Positions 1-6,496 are shown, counted from the stretch's first letter. The stretch: DNA of 8,067 bases from Lysobacteraceae bacterium UBA6001 (GCA_002429615.1 DJAN01000030.1:1-8067), one strand, 5' to 3'. A program made the numbers and translations. The notes: generated by a model not told the origin, from the sequence alone.

Positions 1-129
1 GACCTGGCGCGCGTCCAGGCAGTTCGGGGCGGGGGGCGTGCGTGCCGGCGCATCCTGCGCGGCGAGGGCGAACGGCGCCGCGCAGGCGGCGAGCGCGAAA
101 GACAGTGCAGCGAACCGACGCGTCAGCAT
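1..129 (-). CDS. Small exported protein, N-terminal part only (possibly DUF6491-like)
   Basis: Only the first 43 codons are in the window; the gene runs off the left edge. It starts with ATG at 129-127, preceded by a strong GGGAGG Shine-Dalgarno (137-142) 7 bases upstream. The protein begins MLTRRFAALSFALAACAAPF: two arginines, then a hydrophobic stretch, which is a clear export signal. Cleavage could be by signal peptidase I after the ALA/LAA at residues 21-24. Alternatively LAAC (13-16) could act as a lipobox, but the hydrophobic core would then be short and the residues after the Cys stay hydrophobic. After the signal comes a Pro/Ala-rich linker, then NCLDARQV at the cut edge. A Cys-Leu-Asp-Ala-Arg start to the mature domain reminds me of DUF6491 proteins of Xanthomonadaceae, but this is from memory and rests on eight residues. 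It follows the CDF gene on the same strand after a 60-bp gap that contains its own promoter. Function unknown. Confidence 0.75.
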   Translation of the reverse strand, partial: MLTRRFAALSFALAACAAPFALAAQDAPARTPPAPNCLDARQV

Positions 130-158
130 TCCCTGGCCTCCCGGTGACGGATGCGGCG

Positions 159-186
159 AGTGTAACCGTGCGCGATGACGCCGCAA
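159..186 (-). promoter_or_regulatory. Putative sigma-70 promoter for the small exported protein
   Basis: On the minus strand, TTGCGG (186-181) is followed after 16 bases by TACACT (164-159). These are reasonable -35 and -10 boxes for a GC-rich genome. The predicted transcript start lies roughly 20-25 bases before the ATG at 129. The promoter overlaps the last codon and stop of the upstream CDF gene only slightly, so the small gene can be transcribed independently of it. This is a pattern match only. Confidence 0.45.
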
Positions 187-189
187 CGT

Positions 190-1152
190 TCAGTCGTCCT
201 GCGCGGCGGCGTGCTCCATGGCCTGGCGTCGGGCCTGCCAGACCTCCGGCGTCTGCGGTTTGACGAACAGCGCGACCAGTTCCGGATGGGTCTGCCGCGC
301 GGCCTGCTCGATGCGGCCGATGCAGGCTTCGATCTGCGGCGTGGTGCGGCTGTCCTCGAATTCCGCGCTGAGCGCGGCCACCACCTGGTTCGGCCCCATC
401 TGCATGGTCAGCACGCCGTTGGCGGCGCGCACGTCGGCGTCGGCGGCGGCGATGGACAGCAGCGACTCGGCCACGCGCGGATGCGCCGGCTCGCCGATCA
501 GCAGCCCCTTGGTCTCGCGCGCCAGCAGGAAGGCGGTGACCGCCAGCACGGCGGCGATGCCGATCGACGCCACGCCGTCGAGCTGCGGCATGTCCAGCCA
601 TTGCGCGGCGAGCAGGCCGGCGAAGGCGATCAGCAGGCCGAGCAGCGCGGCGCTATCTTCCAGCAGCACGGTGAACGTGCTCGGGTCCTTGCTCTGGCGG
701 AACGCCTCGAAGTAGCCGAGCGCGCCCTTGCGACGGCGGAATTCGCGCAGCGCCACCCACCAGGAGGTGCCCTCGAACGCGAAGGAGATCGCCAGCACTG
801 CATAGGCCAGGCCGTGGTGCTGGGTGGGGCGCGGATCGCGCAGGTGCTGGATGCCTTCATACAGCGACACGCCCGCGCCCATCGCGAACACCAGCAGGGC
901 GACGATGAAGCTCCAGAAATACAGCTCGCGGCCATAGCCGAAGGGATGGGTTGGCGTGGGTTTGCGTGCGGCGCGGCGCAGGCCGTGCAGCAGGAGTAGT
1001 TCGTTGACGGTGTCCACCAGCGAGTGCACGCCTTCGCTGAGCATCGCCGAGCTGCCGGAGATCGCCGCGGCGGTGAACTTGGCGATGGCGATGCCGAGGT
1101 TGCCGGCGAGGGCGACATAGACGACGAAACGGGAACCGTGCGGGGCGCTCAC
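190..1152 (-). CDS. Cation diffusion facilitator (CDF) transporter, SLC30A9-like subgroup
   Basis: A 320-residue inner-membrane metal:proton antiporter, normal length for the CDF family, which exports Zn2+, Mn2+, Fe2+ or Co2+ from the cytoplasm. Six hydrophobic segments are visible at about residues 9-31, 35-56, 76-98, 112-134, 160-182 and 190-211, followed by a soluble C-terminal domain (about 212-300). TM2 carries the HxxxD metal-site motif (H43, D47 in SEGVHSLVD). HPFGYGRE follows at 69-76, the typical loop before TM3. TM5 has LLEDSAALLG: D166 aligns with the second metal-site Asp, but the usual His four residues earlier is V162, with E165 next to the Asp. This ED pattern recalls the SLC30A9/ZnT9-type branch, so I do not predict the metal. 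The start is GTG at 1152-1150, supported by GGAG six bases upstream and no better ATG. It is transcribed away from yjdM. The stop lies 60 bp from the next minus-strand gene. Confidence 0.93.
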   Translation of the reverse strand: MSAPHGSRFVVYVALAGNLGIAIAKFTAAAISGSSAMLSEGVHSLVDTVNELLLLHGLRRAARKPTPTHPFGYGRELYFWSFIVALLVFAMGAGVSLYEGIQHLRDPRPTQHHGLAYAVLAISFAFEGTSWWVALREFRRRKGALGYFEAFRQSKDPSTFTVLLEDSAALLGLLIAFAGLLAAQWLDMPQLDGVASIGIAAVLAVTAFLLARETKGLLIGEPAHPRVAESLLSIAAADADVRAANGVLTMQMGPNQVVAALSAEFEDSRTTPQIEACIGRIEQAARQTHPELVALFVKPQTPEVWQARRQAMEHAAAQDD

Positions 1153-1208
1153 GGCGGGCTCCAGGCGGGGGATGGGGGGATGATCCGCGGCAGTGCGTGC
1201 TGGGCGCG

Positions 1209-1237
1209 TGTATAGGTGGCGGGGATCGGGCTGCCTT
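1209..1237 (-). promoter_or_regulatory. Putative promoter for the CDF transporter
   Basis: On the minus strand TATACA (1214-1209) makes a fair -10 box. AAGGCA (1237-1232), 17 bases upstream, is a poor -35 match (3 of 6). The implied leader is about 50 nt long and shows no obvious conserved metal-sensing element that I can recognise. The -35 lies next to the REP-like hairpin starting at 1241. Confidence 0.3.
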
Positions 1238-1240
1238 CGC

Positions 1241-1267
1241 CTGTCGGGGCTGAAGCCCCTCCTACAG
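1241..1267 (-). repeat. REP-like GTAG-headed hairpin
   Basis: Read on the minus strand this 27-base element starts CTGTAGGAG, continues with GGGGC-TTCA-GCCCC, and ends GACAG. The inner stem pairs 1246-1250 with 1255-1259 around a 4-base loop. The ends CTGT and ACAG (1241-1244 and 1264-1267) also pair, leaving an asymmetric internal loop. A GTAG tetranucleotide next to a GC-rich stem is the hallmark of REP elements mobilised by RAYT (TnpA-REP) transposases. The core GTAGGAG-N-GGCTTCAGCC-N-CGAC resembles a very common intergenic repeat in xanthomonads and pseudomonads. Only one copy is in the window, so repeat status is inferred from family resemblance. It lies between the two divergent promoters of the CDF and yjdM genes. 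Confidence 0.6.
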
Positions 1268-1329
1268 GGGGATATTCATGCCGCGGCGCGCGCGCACCTT
1301 CCGCAGCGCGCCAGCACCGCCACGCGCCT

Positions 1330-1335
1330 TACAAT
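1330..1335 (+). promoter_or_regulatory. Putative -10 box for yjdM
   Basis: TACAAT at 1330-1335, within CCTTACAATAGGGCGC, is one change from the consensus TATAAT. It would start a transcript about 20 bases before the ATG at 1363. No convincing -35 box is present at the usual 16-18 base spacing (the region is GC-only), so the promoter is supported by its -10 alone. Confidence 0.45.
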
Positions 1336-1362
1336 AGGGCGCTTTCCCCCGGTCTTCTCGCC

Positions 1363-1698
1363 ATGTCCACGATTCCGCCGTGCCCGCAGTGCTCGCTTGA
1401 AAACACCTACGCCGATGGCGCGCTGTTCGTCTGCCCCGACTGCGGGCACGAATGGGCGGCCGGCGATGTCGCCGAGGCCACGGTGGTGGTGCGCGACTGC
1501 AACGGCAACGTGCTCGCCGCCGGCGATACCGTCACCGTGATCAAGGACCTCAAGGTCAAGGGCGCCTCGATCCCGCTCAAGCAGGGCACCGTGATCCGCA
1601 ACATCCGCCTGATCGAGGACGATGCCGAACACATCGAAGGCCACTCGGACAAGATCAAGGACCTGGTGCTGAAGACCATCTACCTGCGCAAGGCCTGA
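1363..1698 (+). CDS. yjdM: YjdM/PhnA-type zinc-ribbon protein
   Basis: A 111-residue cytoplasmic protein, the same length as E. coli YjdM (formerly PhnA). The N-terminus is a zinc ribbon with two CPxC knuckles: C7/C10 (CPQC) and C24/C27 (CPDC). A short beta-rich domain follows, with the family pattern VVVRDCNGNVLAAGDTVTVI, then IKDLKVKGASIPLKQGT and IRNIRLIEDD. The old name suggested a role in alkylphosphonate use, but the protein is not phosphonoacetate hydrolase and its biochemical role is unknown. The ATG at 1363 is chosen because it starts the conserved region directly; the open frame extends upstream to 1216 but across the promoter and REP-like element. There is no clear Shine-Dalgarno before this ATG. 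The gene stands alone, convergent with the L,D-transpeptidase gene, whose stop is 15 bases away. No phn genes are nearby to support a phosphonate role. Confidence 0.92.
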   Translation: MSTIPPCPQCSLENTYADGALFVCPDCGHEWAAGDVAEATVVVRDCNGNVLAAGDTVTVIKDLKVKGASIPLKQGTVIRNIRLIEDDAEHIEGHSDKIKDLVLKTIYLRKA

Positions 1699-1706
1699 CG
1701 TCCACG

Positions 1707-1725
1707 GCGCCGCTCAGCGCGGCGC
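1707..1725. terminator. Possible bidirectional hairpin between yjdM and the L,D-transpeptidase gene
   Basis: GCGCCGC (1707-1713) pairs perfectly with GCGGCGC (1719-1725) around a TCAGC loop. It sits just after the yjdM stop (1698) and covers the stop and last codons of the convergent transpeptidase gene (1714-1716). Only two T residues follow it on the plus strand, so it is not a classical rho-independent terminator. It may still shape or protect the 3' ends of both transcripts. In a GC-rich genome a 7-bp stem could also be chance. Confidence 0.3.
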
Positions 1726-2766
1726 TTCCGGCGGGTCCGAGTCCAGCACCTGCACCGGCGCGCCGGTGGTCTCCGGCAGGATCGGCTGGTCGGTCGCCAC
1801 CAGCACCACGCCGGGCAGCAGCAGCGGCAGCACGTCGGCGAGGAATCCGCTGGGCACCTGCAGGCGGCCCACCGTCGCCGCTTCCAGCGCGGCCCCGGCG
1901 TCGGCCTCGCCGGGGATCCCGATCCGCATCCAGTTCGGCATGCGCTGGCCCGGCAGGCCGGGAATCTCGCCCGGCAGGAAGCCCTGGCCGACGATGAAGG
2001 CCTGGGTGCCGATCGGCGTGCCGCTGGGATCGTCGCGCAGCGCGATGCGCGCGCGGCCGATCTCCACGCCGTTGCGGAACACCAGCAGCTGCTTGTCCGC
2101 GGTACTCATCACCATCGACACCGGACCGGTGGGCGACAGCATCGGCTGCCAGCTATAGGCATCGCCGCTGCCCAGCGGCAGCACCGCGCGCTCGGCACCC
2201 GTGAGCGGGTCGATCGGGCTGACCGCACGCGGATGCACCAGGTCCTCGCCACTCACGCCGGCCTCGGACACCACCACCACCATGCCCATGTTGGAGTTGT
2301 CGAACAGCAGGCGCGCGAACTCGGTGGGCAGGTGCACGCAGCCATGTGATTCCGGGTAGCCGGGCAGGCCGCCGGCATGCAGCGCCACGCCGCCCCAGGT
2401 CAACCGCTGCTGGTAGGGCATCGGCGCGTTGTCGTACTCGTTGGAATGGTGGTCCTTGTCCTTCTGCAGGATGGTGAACACCCCGGTCGGGGTCTCGTAG
2501 CCCTTCTTGCCGCTGCTGATCGTGCTGACCCCGATCAGGATGCCGTTGCGGTACGCGTAGGCGCGCTGTTCGGTGAGGCTGACGATCACCGCCATCGGCC
2601 CCCAGCCCTTGCTGACCCCACCCCAGATCCATTCGCCGGGCTTGAGGTCCGCCGCCGGCATGTTGGCCGGCTGCGATTCGCGCGCGCCCCAGGTGGGGAC
2701 GGCGAGGGCGCTGCCGGCCGGCAGCGCGAGTGACAGGGCAAGGGCAAGCCGGGGCAGTCGGCGCAT
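1714..2766 (-). CDS. Exported L,D-transpeptidase (YkuD family) with degenerate second YkuD-like half
   Basis: A 350-residue exported protein. Residues 1-22 form a signal peptide (MRRLPRLALALSLALPAGSA, cut after ALA), so it acts in the periplasm, where YkuD enzymes make 3-3 peptidoglycan cross-links or attach proteins to peptidoglycan through an active-site cysteine. The YkuD domain spans about 55-170. H130 in VALHAGG and SHGCVHLP with S140, H141, G142 and catalytic C143 are all present. Residues 212-325 repeat the same fold: GPVSMVMSTADKQLLVFRNG (214-233) matches GPMAVIVSLTEQRAYAYRNG (56-75), and TVGRLQVPSGF (298-308) matches SHGCVHLPTEF (140-150). The second half has Arg301 in place of the catalytic Cys and no His at the H130 position, so it should be inactive. 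The tail (326-350) is Pro-rich. The ATG at 2766 has AAGGAT upstream. It is divergent from the S9 peptidase gene and convergent with yjdM. Substrate and exact subclass are not predictable. Confidence 0.93.
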   Translation of the reverse strand: MRRLPRLALALSLALPAGSALAVPTWGARESQPANMPAADLKPGEWIWGGVSKGWGPMAVIVSLTEQRAYAYRNGILIGVSTISSGKKGYETPTGVFTILQKDKDHHSNEYDNAPMPYQQRLTWGGVALHAGGLPGYPESHGCVHLPTEFARLLFDNSNMGMVVVVSEAGVSGEDLVHPRAVSPIDPLTGAERAVLPLGSGDAYSWQPMLSPTGPVSMVMSTADKQLLVFRNGVEIGRARIALRDDPSGTPIGTQAFIVGQGFLPGEIPGLPGQRMPNWMRIGIPGEADAGAALEAATVGRLQVPSGFLADVLPLLLPGVVLVATDQPILPETTGAPVQVLDSDPPEAPR

Positions 2767-2800
2767 GGCGGATCCTTCGCGGGGGATGCGTCCGATCCTA

Positions 2801-2816
2801 GCAAGCGGCTGCTTGC
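2801..2816. repeat. Inverted repeat in the divergent ldt/S9 promoter region
   Basis: GCAAGC (2801-2806) and GCTTGC (2811-2816) are perfect inverted copies separated by GGCT. The right arm overlaps the putative -35 box of the S9 peptidase gene, and the left arm borders an ATCCTA that could be a weak -10 (TAGGAT) for the transpeptidase gene on the other strand. This position would suit an operator controlling one or both genes. No regulator gene is adjacent, and a 6-bp repeat may be chance. Confidence 0.3.
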
Positions 2817-2840
2817 GGCGCGTGCACGGCGGCTTATGAT
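2813..2840 (+). promoter_or_regulatory. Putative sigma-70 promoter for the S9 peptidase gene
   Basis: TTGCGG (2813-2818) and TATGAT (2835-2840), separated by 16 bases, form a good promoter. The predicted transcript start is near 2847, about 35 bases before the preferred ATG at 2883. A start at the upstream in-frame ATG (2859) would leave almost no leader, which supports the later start. The same -35 sequence and spacing occur upstream of the small exported protein at 159-186. Confidence 0.5.
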
Positions 2841-2882
2841 TTACCCGCGCGGCCGGGGATGGCAGCGTCCAGGGGAAAGGGA

Positions 2883-5363
2883 ATGATGGGGAAGTGGCGG
2901 TGTGATGCCGCGCGCCTGCTGTGCGCGCTGTTGTGTGTGTTCGCCTTCGTGGCGCCGGCGATGGCGCGCATGCAGCTGGTCAAGCCCGGCGAGATTCCGG
3001 TGCTGGCACCCGACGAAGGCATGGTGTTGATGGCGGTGGACACCAGCCAGACGCTGGCGCGCGTGAACCTCAACAAGGACGGCACGCTGTTCGGCGCCGG
3101 CACGATGACGCAGATCCAGCCCGGCCGCAGCTATCGCCTGTACGTGGCGCCGGTGGGCGACTATGCCTGGAAGAAGATCACCGTCGAATCCAATTCGATG
3201 ATGTGGTTCGGCTTCAACCTGGAGGACTCCGAAGAGTTCCGCTTCCACGTCGAGCCTGGCCAGATCACCTATCCGGGCGACCTGCTGTTCCGGCCGACCG
3301 GCCTGTGGCGCGCCGATACCGGCATGGTCAACCGCGCGCTGGCGGCGATGGACTGGCTGCAGGCCCAGCACCCGGGCCTGCGCACGCTGCCGTTCGCCTA
3401 CTCGGGCCACTATCCCGATCCGTTCCCGGCGTTCTACCGCCAGGTGCAGGCCACGCGCAGCGTGCCGGCCAGCGATCCGGTGCTGGCCGAACCGCCGGCG
3501 CCGGGCAAGCTGCCGGTGGCCGCCGACGTGCTGCTGCGCCCGGGCCGCCTGCATGCGGCCTATCTCAATCCGCGCGGCGACCTGCTGGCGATGGAGACCT
3601 GGGAAGGCAAGGACAAGTGGCAGATCGAGCTGGTCGACCTGGTCGACGAGAAGCGCATGGTGCTGGCCACCAGCGTCACCCCGTTCGACCACGTGCGCTG
3701 GTCGGGCAGTGATGCGCTGCTGTTCTCCGCGCGCGTGGTCGGCGGCCATCTGGAGCGCGTACTGCGCACCGCGCGCGCGGCCGATGGCAAGCGCAGCTGG
3801 TCGGTGGTCGAGCTGCCCAGCGGCGGCACCGTGCTCGACGTGCTCGACGACCAGCCCGACCTGGTGCTGTACGTCAGCTTCGTCCACGGCGAACCGCTGG
3901 TGCACTACCTGCCCATCGGCAGCCAGGCACTGGTAAATGCCAACAAGCCGCGCATGCGCGAGCGCCTGAACATCGGCCTCAGCGACGACGTCAACTGGAT
4001 GGCGGACGGACGCGGCCAGCTGCGCCTGGCCACGGTGAAGCGCGATGACGACTACGCGCTGATGTACCGCCAGGGCGGCGAATACACCGAGGTGATGCGT
4101 TTCGGCGACATGCAGGACTTCGAGCCGGTGGCGCTGTCCTACGAGGGCAACGAGCTTTACGCCATCACCGACAAGGAACGTGGCCAGCGCGACCTGGTGG
4201 CCTATGACATCGCCAGCCGCAAGATCACCCGAACGCTGTTCTCCAAGCCGGGCGTGGACGTGGAGTCGCCGATCTTCGGCCCGCACCGCGAAGTGATCGG
4301 CGTGCGCTACTACCGCGACGGCCATCTGCTCAGCGACTATTTCGGTGCCGACGACGCGCGCCTGGCCGCCTCGCTGCGCGCGGCGATGCCGGACCGCAAC
4401 GTGGTGGTGGTCGATCGCAGTACGGACGGCAGCCAGGCGGTGGTGTGGGTGGATGCCGGCGACAAGCCGGGCCAGTTCTACCACCTGGACGTGCGCAAGC
4501 ATTCGATGTCGCTGGTGGCCGAGGACCGCCCGTGGCTGGAGAAGGTCGACCTGGCGCCGACCCAGATCATTTCCTATCGCAGCCGCGATGGGTTGGCGCT
4601 GCAGGCCTTCCTCACCCTGCCGCCGGGCAAGGGCAAGCGTCCGCTGGTGGTGATGCCGCACGGCGGCCCGATCGGCGTCGCCGACGGCTTGAACTTCGAC
4701 CCCGAAAAGCAGTTCCTCGCCTCGCTCGGCTATGCGGTGCTGCGGGTCAATTTCCGCGGCTCGGACGGCTATGGCCGCGCCTTCCGCGAAGCCGGCAAGG
4801 CGGGCTACGGCACGCTGATCGAGGATGACATCGACGCGGCGATCAACAAGGTGGTGGCCGAGCAGTCGGTGGATGCGCAGCGCATGTGCGTGCTGGGCGC
4901 CAGCTACGGCGGGTATTCGTCGCTGGTGATGGCGATGCGCTGGCCGGAGCGTTTCCGCTGCGCCGGCTCGATCGCCGGCGTGGCAGACCGCATCCTGTTC
5001 TATACCGCCAGCGACACCGGCCGCAGCGCCAAGGGGCGGGCGGGACTGGAGCGCGTGCTGGGCGATCCGCGCACCGAAGCGGCGCAGATGCAGGACACCT
5101 CGCCGCTGTACCACTACGACCGGATCAAGACCCCGGTGCTGCTCGCCCACGGCCTGGAGGATCGCCGTGTCGACTACGAACACATGCGACGCATGCAGCG
5201 CCTGCTGGTGGCCGCCGGCAACGTGCCGGTAGGCATGACCTTCAAGGAGGCCGGGCACGGCTTCGAGGAAGAAGACGAAGTGCGCCTGTGGACCGGCGTG
5301 GCCGGGTTCCTGCAGGCGCACCTGGACGACGCGCCGGCCAAGCCGGCCAGCGGCGCGCCCTAG
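2883..5363 (+). CDS. Exported S9 (prolyl oligopeptidase family) serine peptidase with extra N-terminal domain
   Basis: An 826-residue exported serine peptidase or esterase. I chose the ATG at 2883 because AGGGGA lies 7 bases upstream and it opens directly into a signal peptide (MMGKWRCDAARLLCALLCVF, cut after APAMA near residue 29). An in-frame ATG at 2859 would add eight residues before the signal, and 2886 is also possible. Residues about 30-200 are an extra domain, beta-rich at first (EPGQITYPGD) and then helical. About 205-555 look like the beta-propeller that gates the active site. The alpha/beta-hydrolase domain fills 560-818 with HGGP (593-596, oxyanion region), GASYGGYS with nucleophile S674, D760 in LEDRRVD and H792 in AGHGFEEED, so the triad is complete. 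S9 enzymes cut short peptides, often after proline or as dipeptidyl or acylaminoacyl peptidases; the specificity here is not readable. It is likely periplasmic peptide turnover. The stop codon lies at the centre of a 24-bp palindrome. Confidence 0.93.
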   Translation: MMGKWRCDAARLLCALLCVFAFVAPAMARMQLVKPGEIPVLAPDEGMVLMAVDTSQTLARVNLNKDGTLFGAGTMTQIQPGRSYRLYVAPVGDYAWKKITVESNSMMWFGFNLEDSEEFRFHVEPGQITYPGDLLFRPTGLWRADTGMVNRALAAMDWLQAQHPGLRTLPFAYSGHYPDPFPAFYRQVQATRSVPASDPVLAEPPAPGKLPVAADVLLRPGRLHAAYLNPRGDLLAMETWEGKDKWQIELVDLVDEKRMVLATSVTPFDHVRWSGSDALLFSARVVGGHLERVLRTARAADGKRSWSVVELPSGGTVLDVLDDQPDLVLYVSFVHGEPLVHYLPIGSQALVNANKPRMRERLNIGLSDDVNWMADGRGQLRLATVKRDDDYALMYRQGGEYTEVMRFGDMQDFEPVALSYEGNELYAITDKERGQRDLVAYDIASRKITRTLFSKPGVDVESPIFGPHREVIGVRYYRDGHLLSDYFGADDARLAASLRAAMPDRNVVVVDRSTDGSQAVVWVDAGDKPGQFYHLDVRKHSMSLVAEDRPWLEKVDLAPTQIISYRSRDGLALQAFLTLPPGKGKRPLVVMPHGGPIGVADGLNFDPEKQFLASLGYAVLRVNFRGSDGYGRAFREAGKAGYGTLIEDDIDAAINKVVAEQSVDAQRMCVLGASYGGYSSLVMAMRWPERFRCAGSIAGVADRILFYTASDTGRSAKGRAGLERVLGDPRTEAAQMQDTSPLYHYDRIKTPVLLAHGLEDRRVDYEHMRRMQRLLVAAGNVPVGMTFKEAGHGFEEEDEVRLWTGVAGFLQAHLDDAPAKPASGAP

Positions 5364-5373
5364 GGCGCGCCGC
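5350..5373. terminator. 24-bp perfect palindrome over the S9 stop codon, probable bidirectional transcription end
   Basis: The half-site GCGGCGCGCC (5350-5359) is followed by CTAG and then the exact reverse complement (5364-5373). As RNA from either strand it gives a 10-bp GC-only stem with a CUAG loop. The TAG stop of the S9 gene (5361-5363) is in the centre, and the convergent OYE gene ends at 5380. No T tract follows on either side, so it is not a textbook intrinsic terminator, but its position and symmetry suit ending or protecting both converging transcripts. Confidence 0.5.
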
Positions 5374-5379
5374 GGTCAC

Positions 5380-6496
5380 TTACTTGCCGGCCTGGGCCAG
5401 GGTCGGGTAGTCGGTGTAGCCCTTGGCGCCGCCACCGTACAGCGTGGCGGCGTCGACCGCATTGAGCGGTGCGTCCACGCGCAGGCGCTCCACCAGGTCG
5501 GGGTTGGCGATGTAGGCGCGACCGAAACGCCACCGCATCGGCGTAGCCGGAAACGATCGCCTGCTCGGCCATCGCCTTGTCATAGCCGTTGTTGGCGATC
5601 CACGGGCCGCGGAACTTCGCCCGCAGCGCGGCGTAGTCGAATGGCGCCACGTCGCGCGCACCGCCGGTGGCGCCTTCGATCACATGCACGAAGGCCAGCC
5701 CGCCGATCGCATCCAGGCGCTCGACCGCACGCTCGAACAGCGGTTGCGGGTTGGAATCGTGTGCGTCGTTGACCGGCGTCACCGGCGACAGGCGCACGCC
5801 GGTGCGGCCGGCACCGATCTCGTCGGCGATCGCCTGGGTCACTTCGGCCAGCAGGCGGGTGCGGTTCTCGATGCTGCCGCCGTAGGCGTCATCGCGGTGG
5901 TTGCTGCCGTCGCGCAGGAACTGGTCGATCAGATAACCATTGGCGGCATGGATTTCCACGCCGTCGAAGCCGGCATCGATGGCAAGGCGCGCCGCGCGCG
6001 CGTAGTCGGCGATCAGGCCGGGAATCTCGTCCAGCGCCAGTGCGCGCGGCTCGGACACGTCCTCGAAGCCGTTCGCGGTGAAGGTCTTGCCCTTGGCGCG
6101 GAGCGCGCTCGGCGCCACCGGCACCTCGCCGGGCGGCAGCAGGCTGGTGTGCGAGATGCGCCCGACATGCCACAGCTGCACCACGATCCTGCCGCCGCGC
6201 GCGTGCACCGCATCGGTCACCTGCTTCCAGCCGGCCACCTGCGCGTCGCTGTAGATGCCGGGCGTATCCAGGTAGCCCTGGCCCAGCGGATTGATCTGGG
6301 TGCCTTCGGCGATCAGCAGGCCACCGCTGGCACGCTGCGCGTAGTACTCGATGGCGAGCGGATTGGGCACCTGGCCGGCGACGGCGCGGTCGCGCGTCAG
6401 CGGCGCCATCACGATGCGGTTGGCGAGCGGGATATCGCCCAGCAGCGTGGGCGTGAACAGCTGCTGCGAGGTCGCAGCGGGGGAGGAATCGGCCAT
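5380..6496 (-). pseudogene. nemA: Old Yellow Enzyme family ene-reductase (NemA-like), interrupted by a one-base frameshift
   Basis: FMN-dependent cytoplasmic NAD(P)H ene-reductase that reduces electrophiles such as N-ethylmaleimide, enones and nitro compounds. The N-terminus QQLFTPTLLGDIPLANRIVM is typical. HAANGYL gives ligand residues H183 and N186 and proton donor Y188, and R235 lies in VRLSP. The reading frame from ATG 6496 is intact to F324 (codon 5527-5525), then runs into 54 unrelated residues ending at 5360. Removing one T from the TTT codon restores [16 protein letters not shown], the C-terminal FMN-phosphate segment, and a natural end at TAA 5382-5380, giving 371 residues (E. coli NemA has 365). 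The defect removes a cofactor-binding segment, so the uncorrected protein is probably inactive. It may be a sequencing error or a true lesion. The start at 6496 is chosen by family alignment; its Shine-Dalgarno is weak. The gene follows the TGc/TPR gene on the same strand after 99 bp. The symbol is by family, not proven orthology. Confidence 0.88.

Noticed and set aside
175..999. Plus-strand open frame opposite the CDF transporter.
   Set aside because: The opposite strand has clear membrane segments and CDF metal-site motifs; this frame is a low-information His/Gln/Arg-rich shadow.
1216..1362. N-terminal extension of yjdM by 49 codons.
   Set aside because: It would translate the REP-like hairpin and the -10 box, and the conserved YjdM family begins directly at the ATG at 1363.
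2841..5321. Open frame of more than 800 codons on the minus strand, antisense to the whole S9 peptidase gene.
   Set aside because: It is a GC-rich shadow: rich in His, Arg, Gln and Ala with no fold or motif, while the plus strand has a full catalytic triad, signal peptide, promoter and ribosome site.
5515..5535. Programmed ribosomal frameshifting as the explanation for the OYE frame change.
   Set aside because: No slippery heptamer is visible, and OYE enzymes are not known to use frameshifting; a single-base insertion is simpler.
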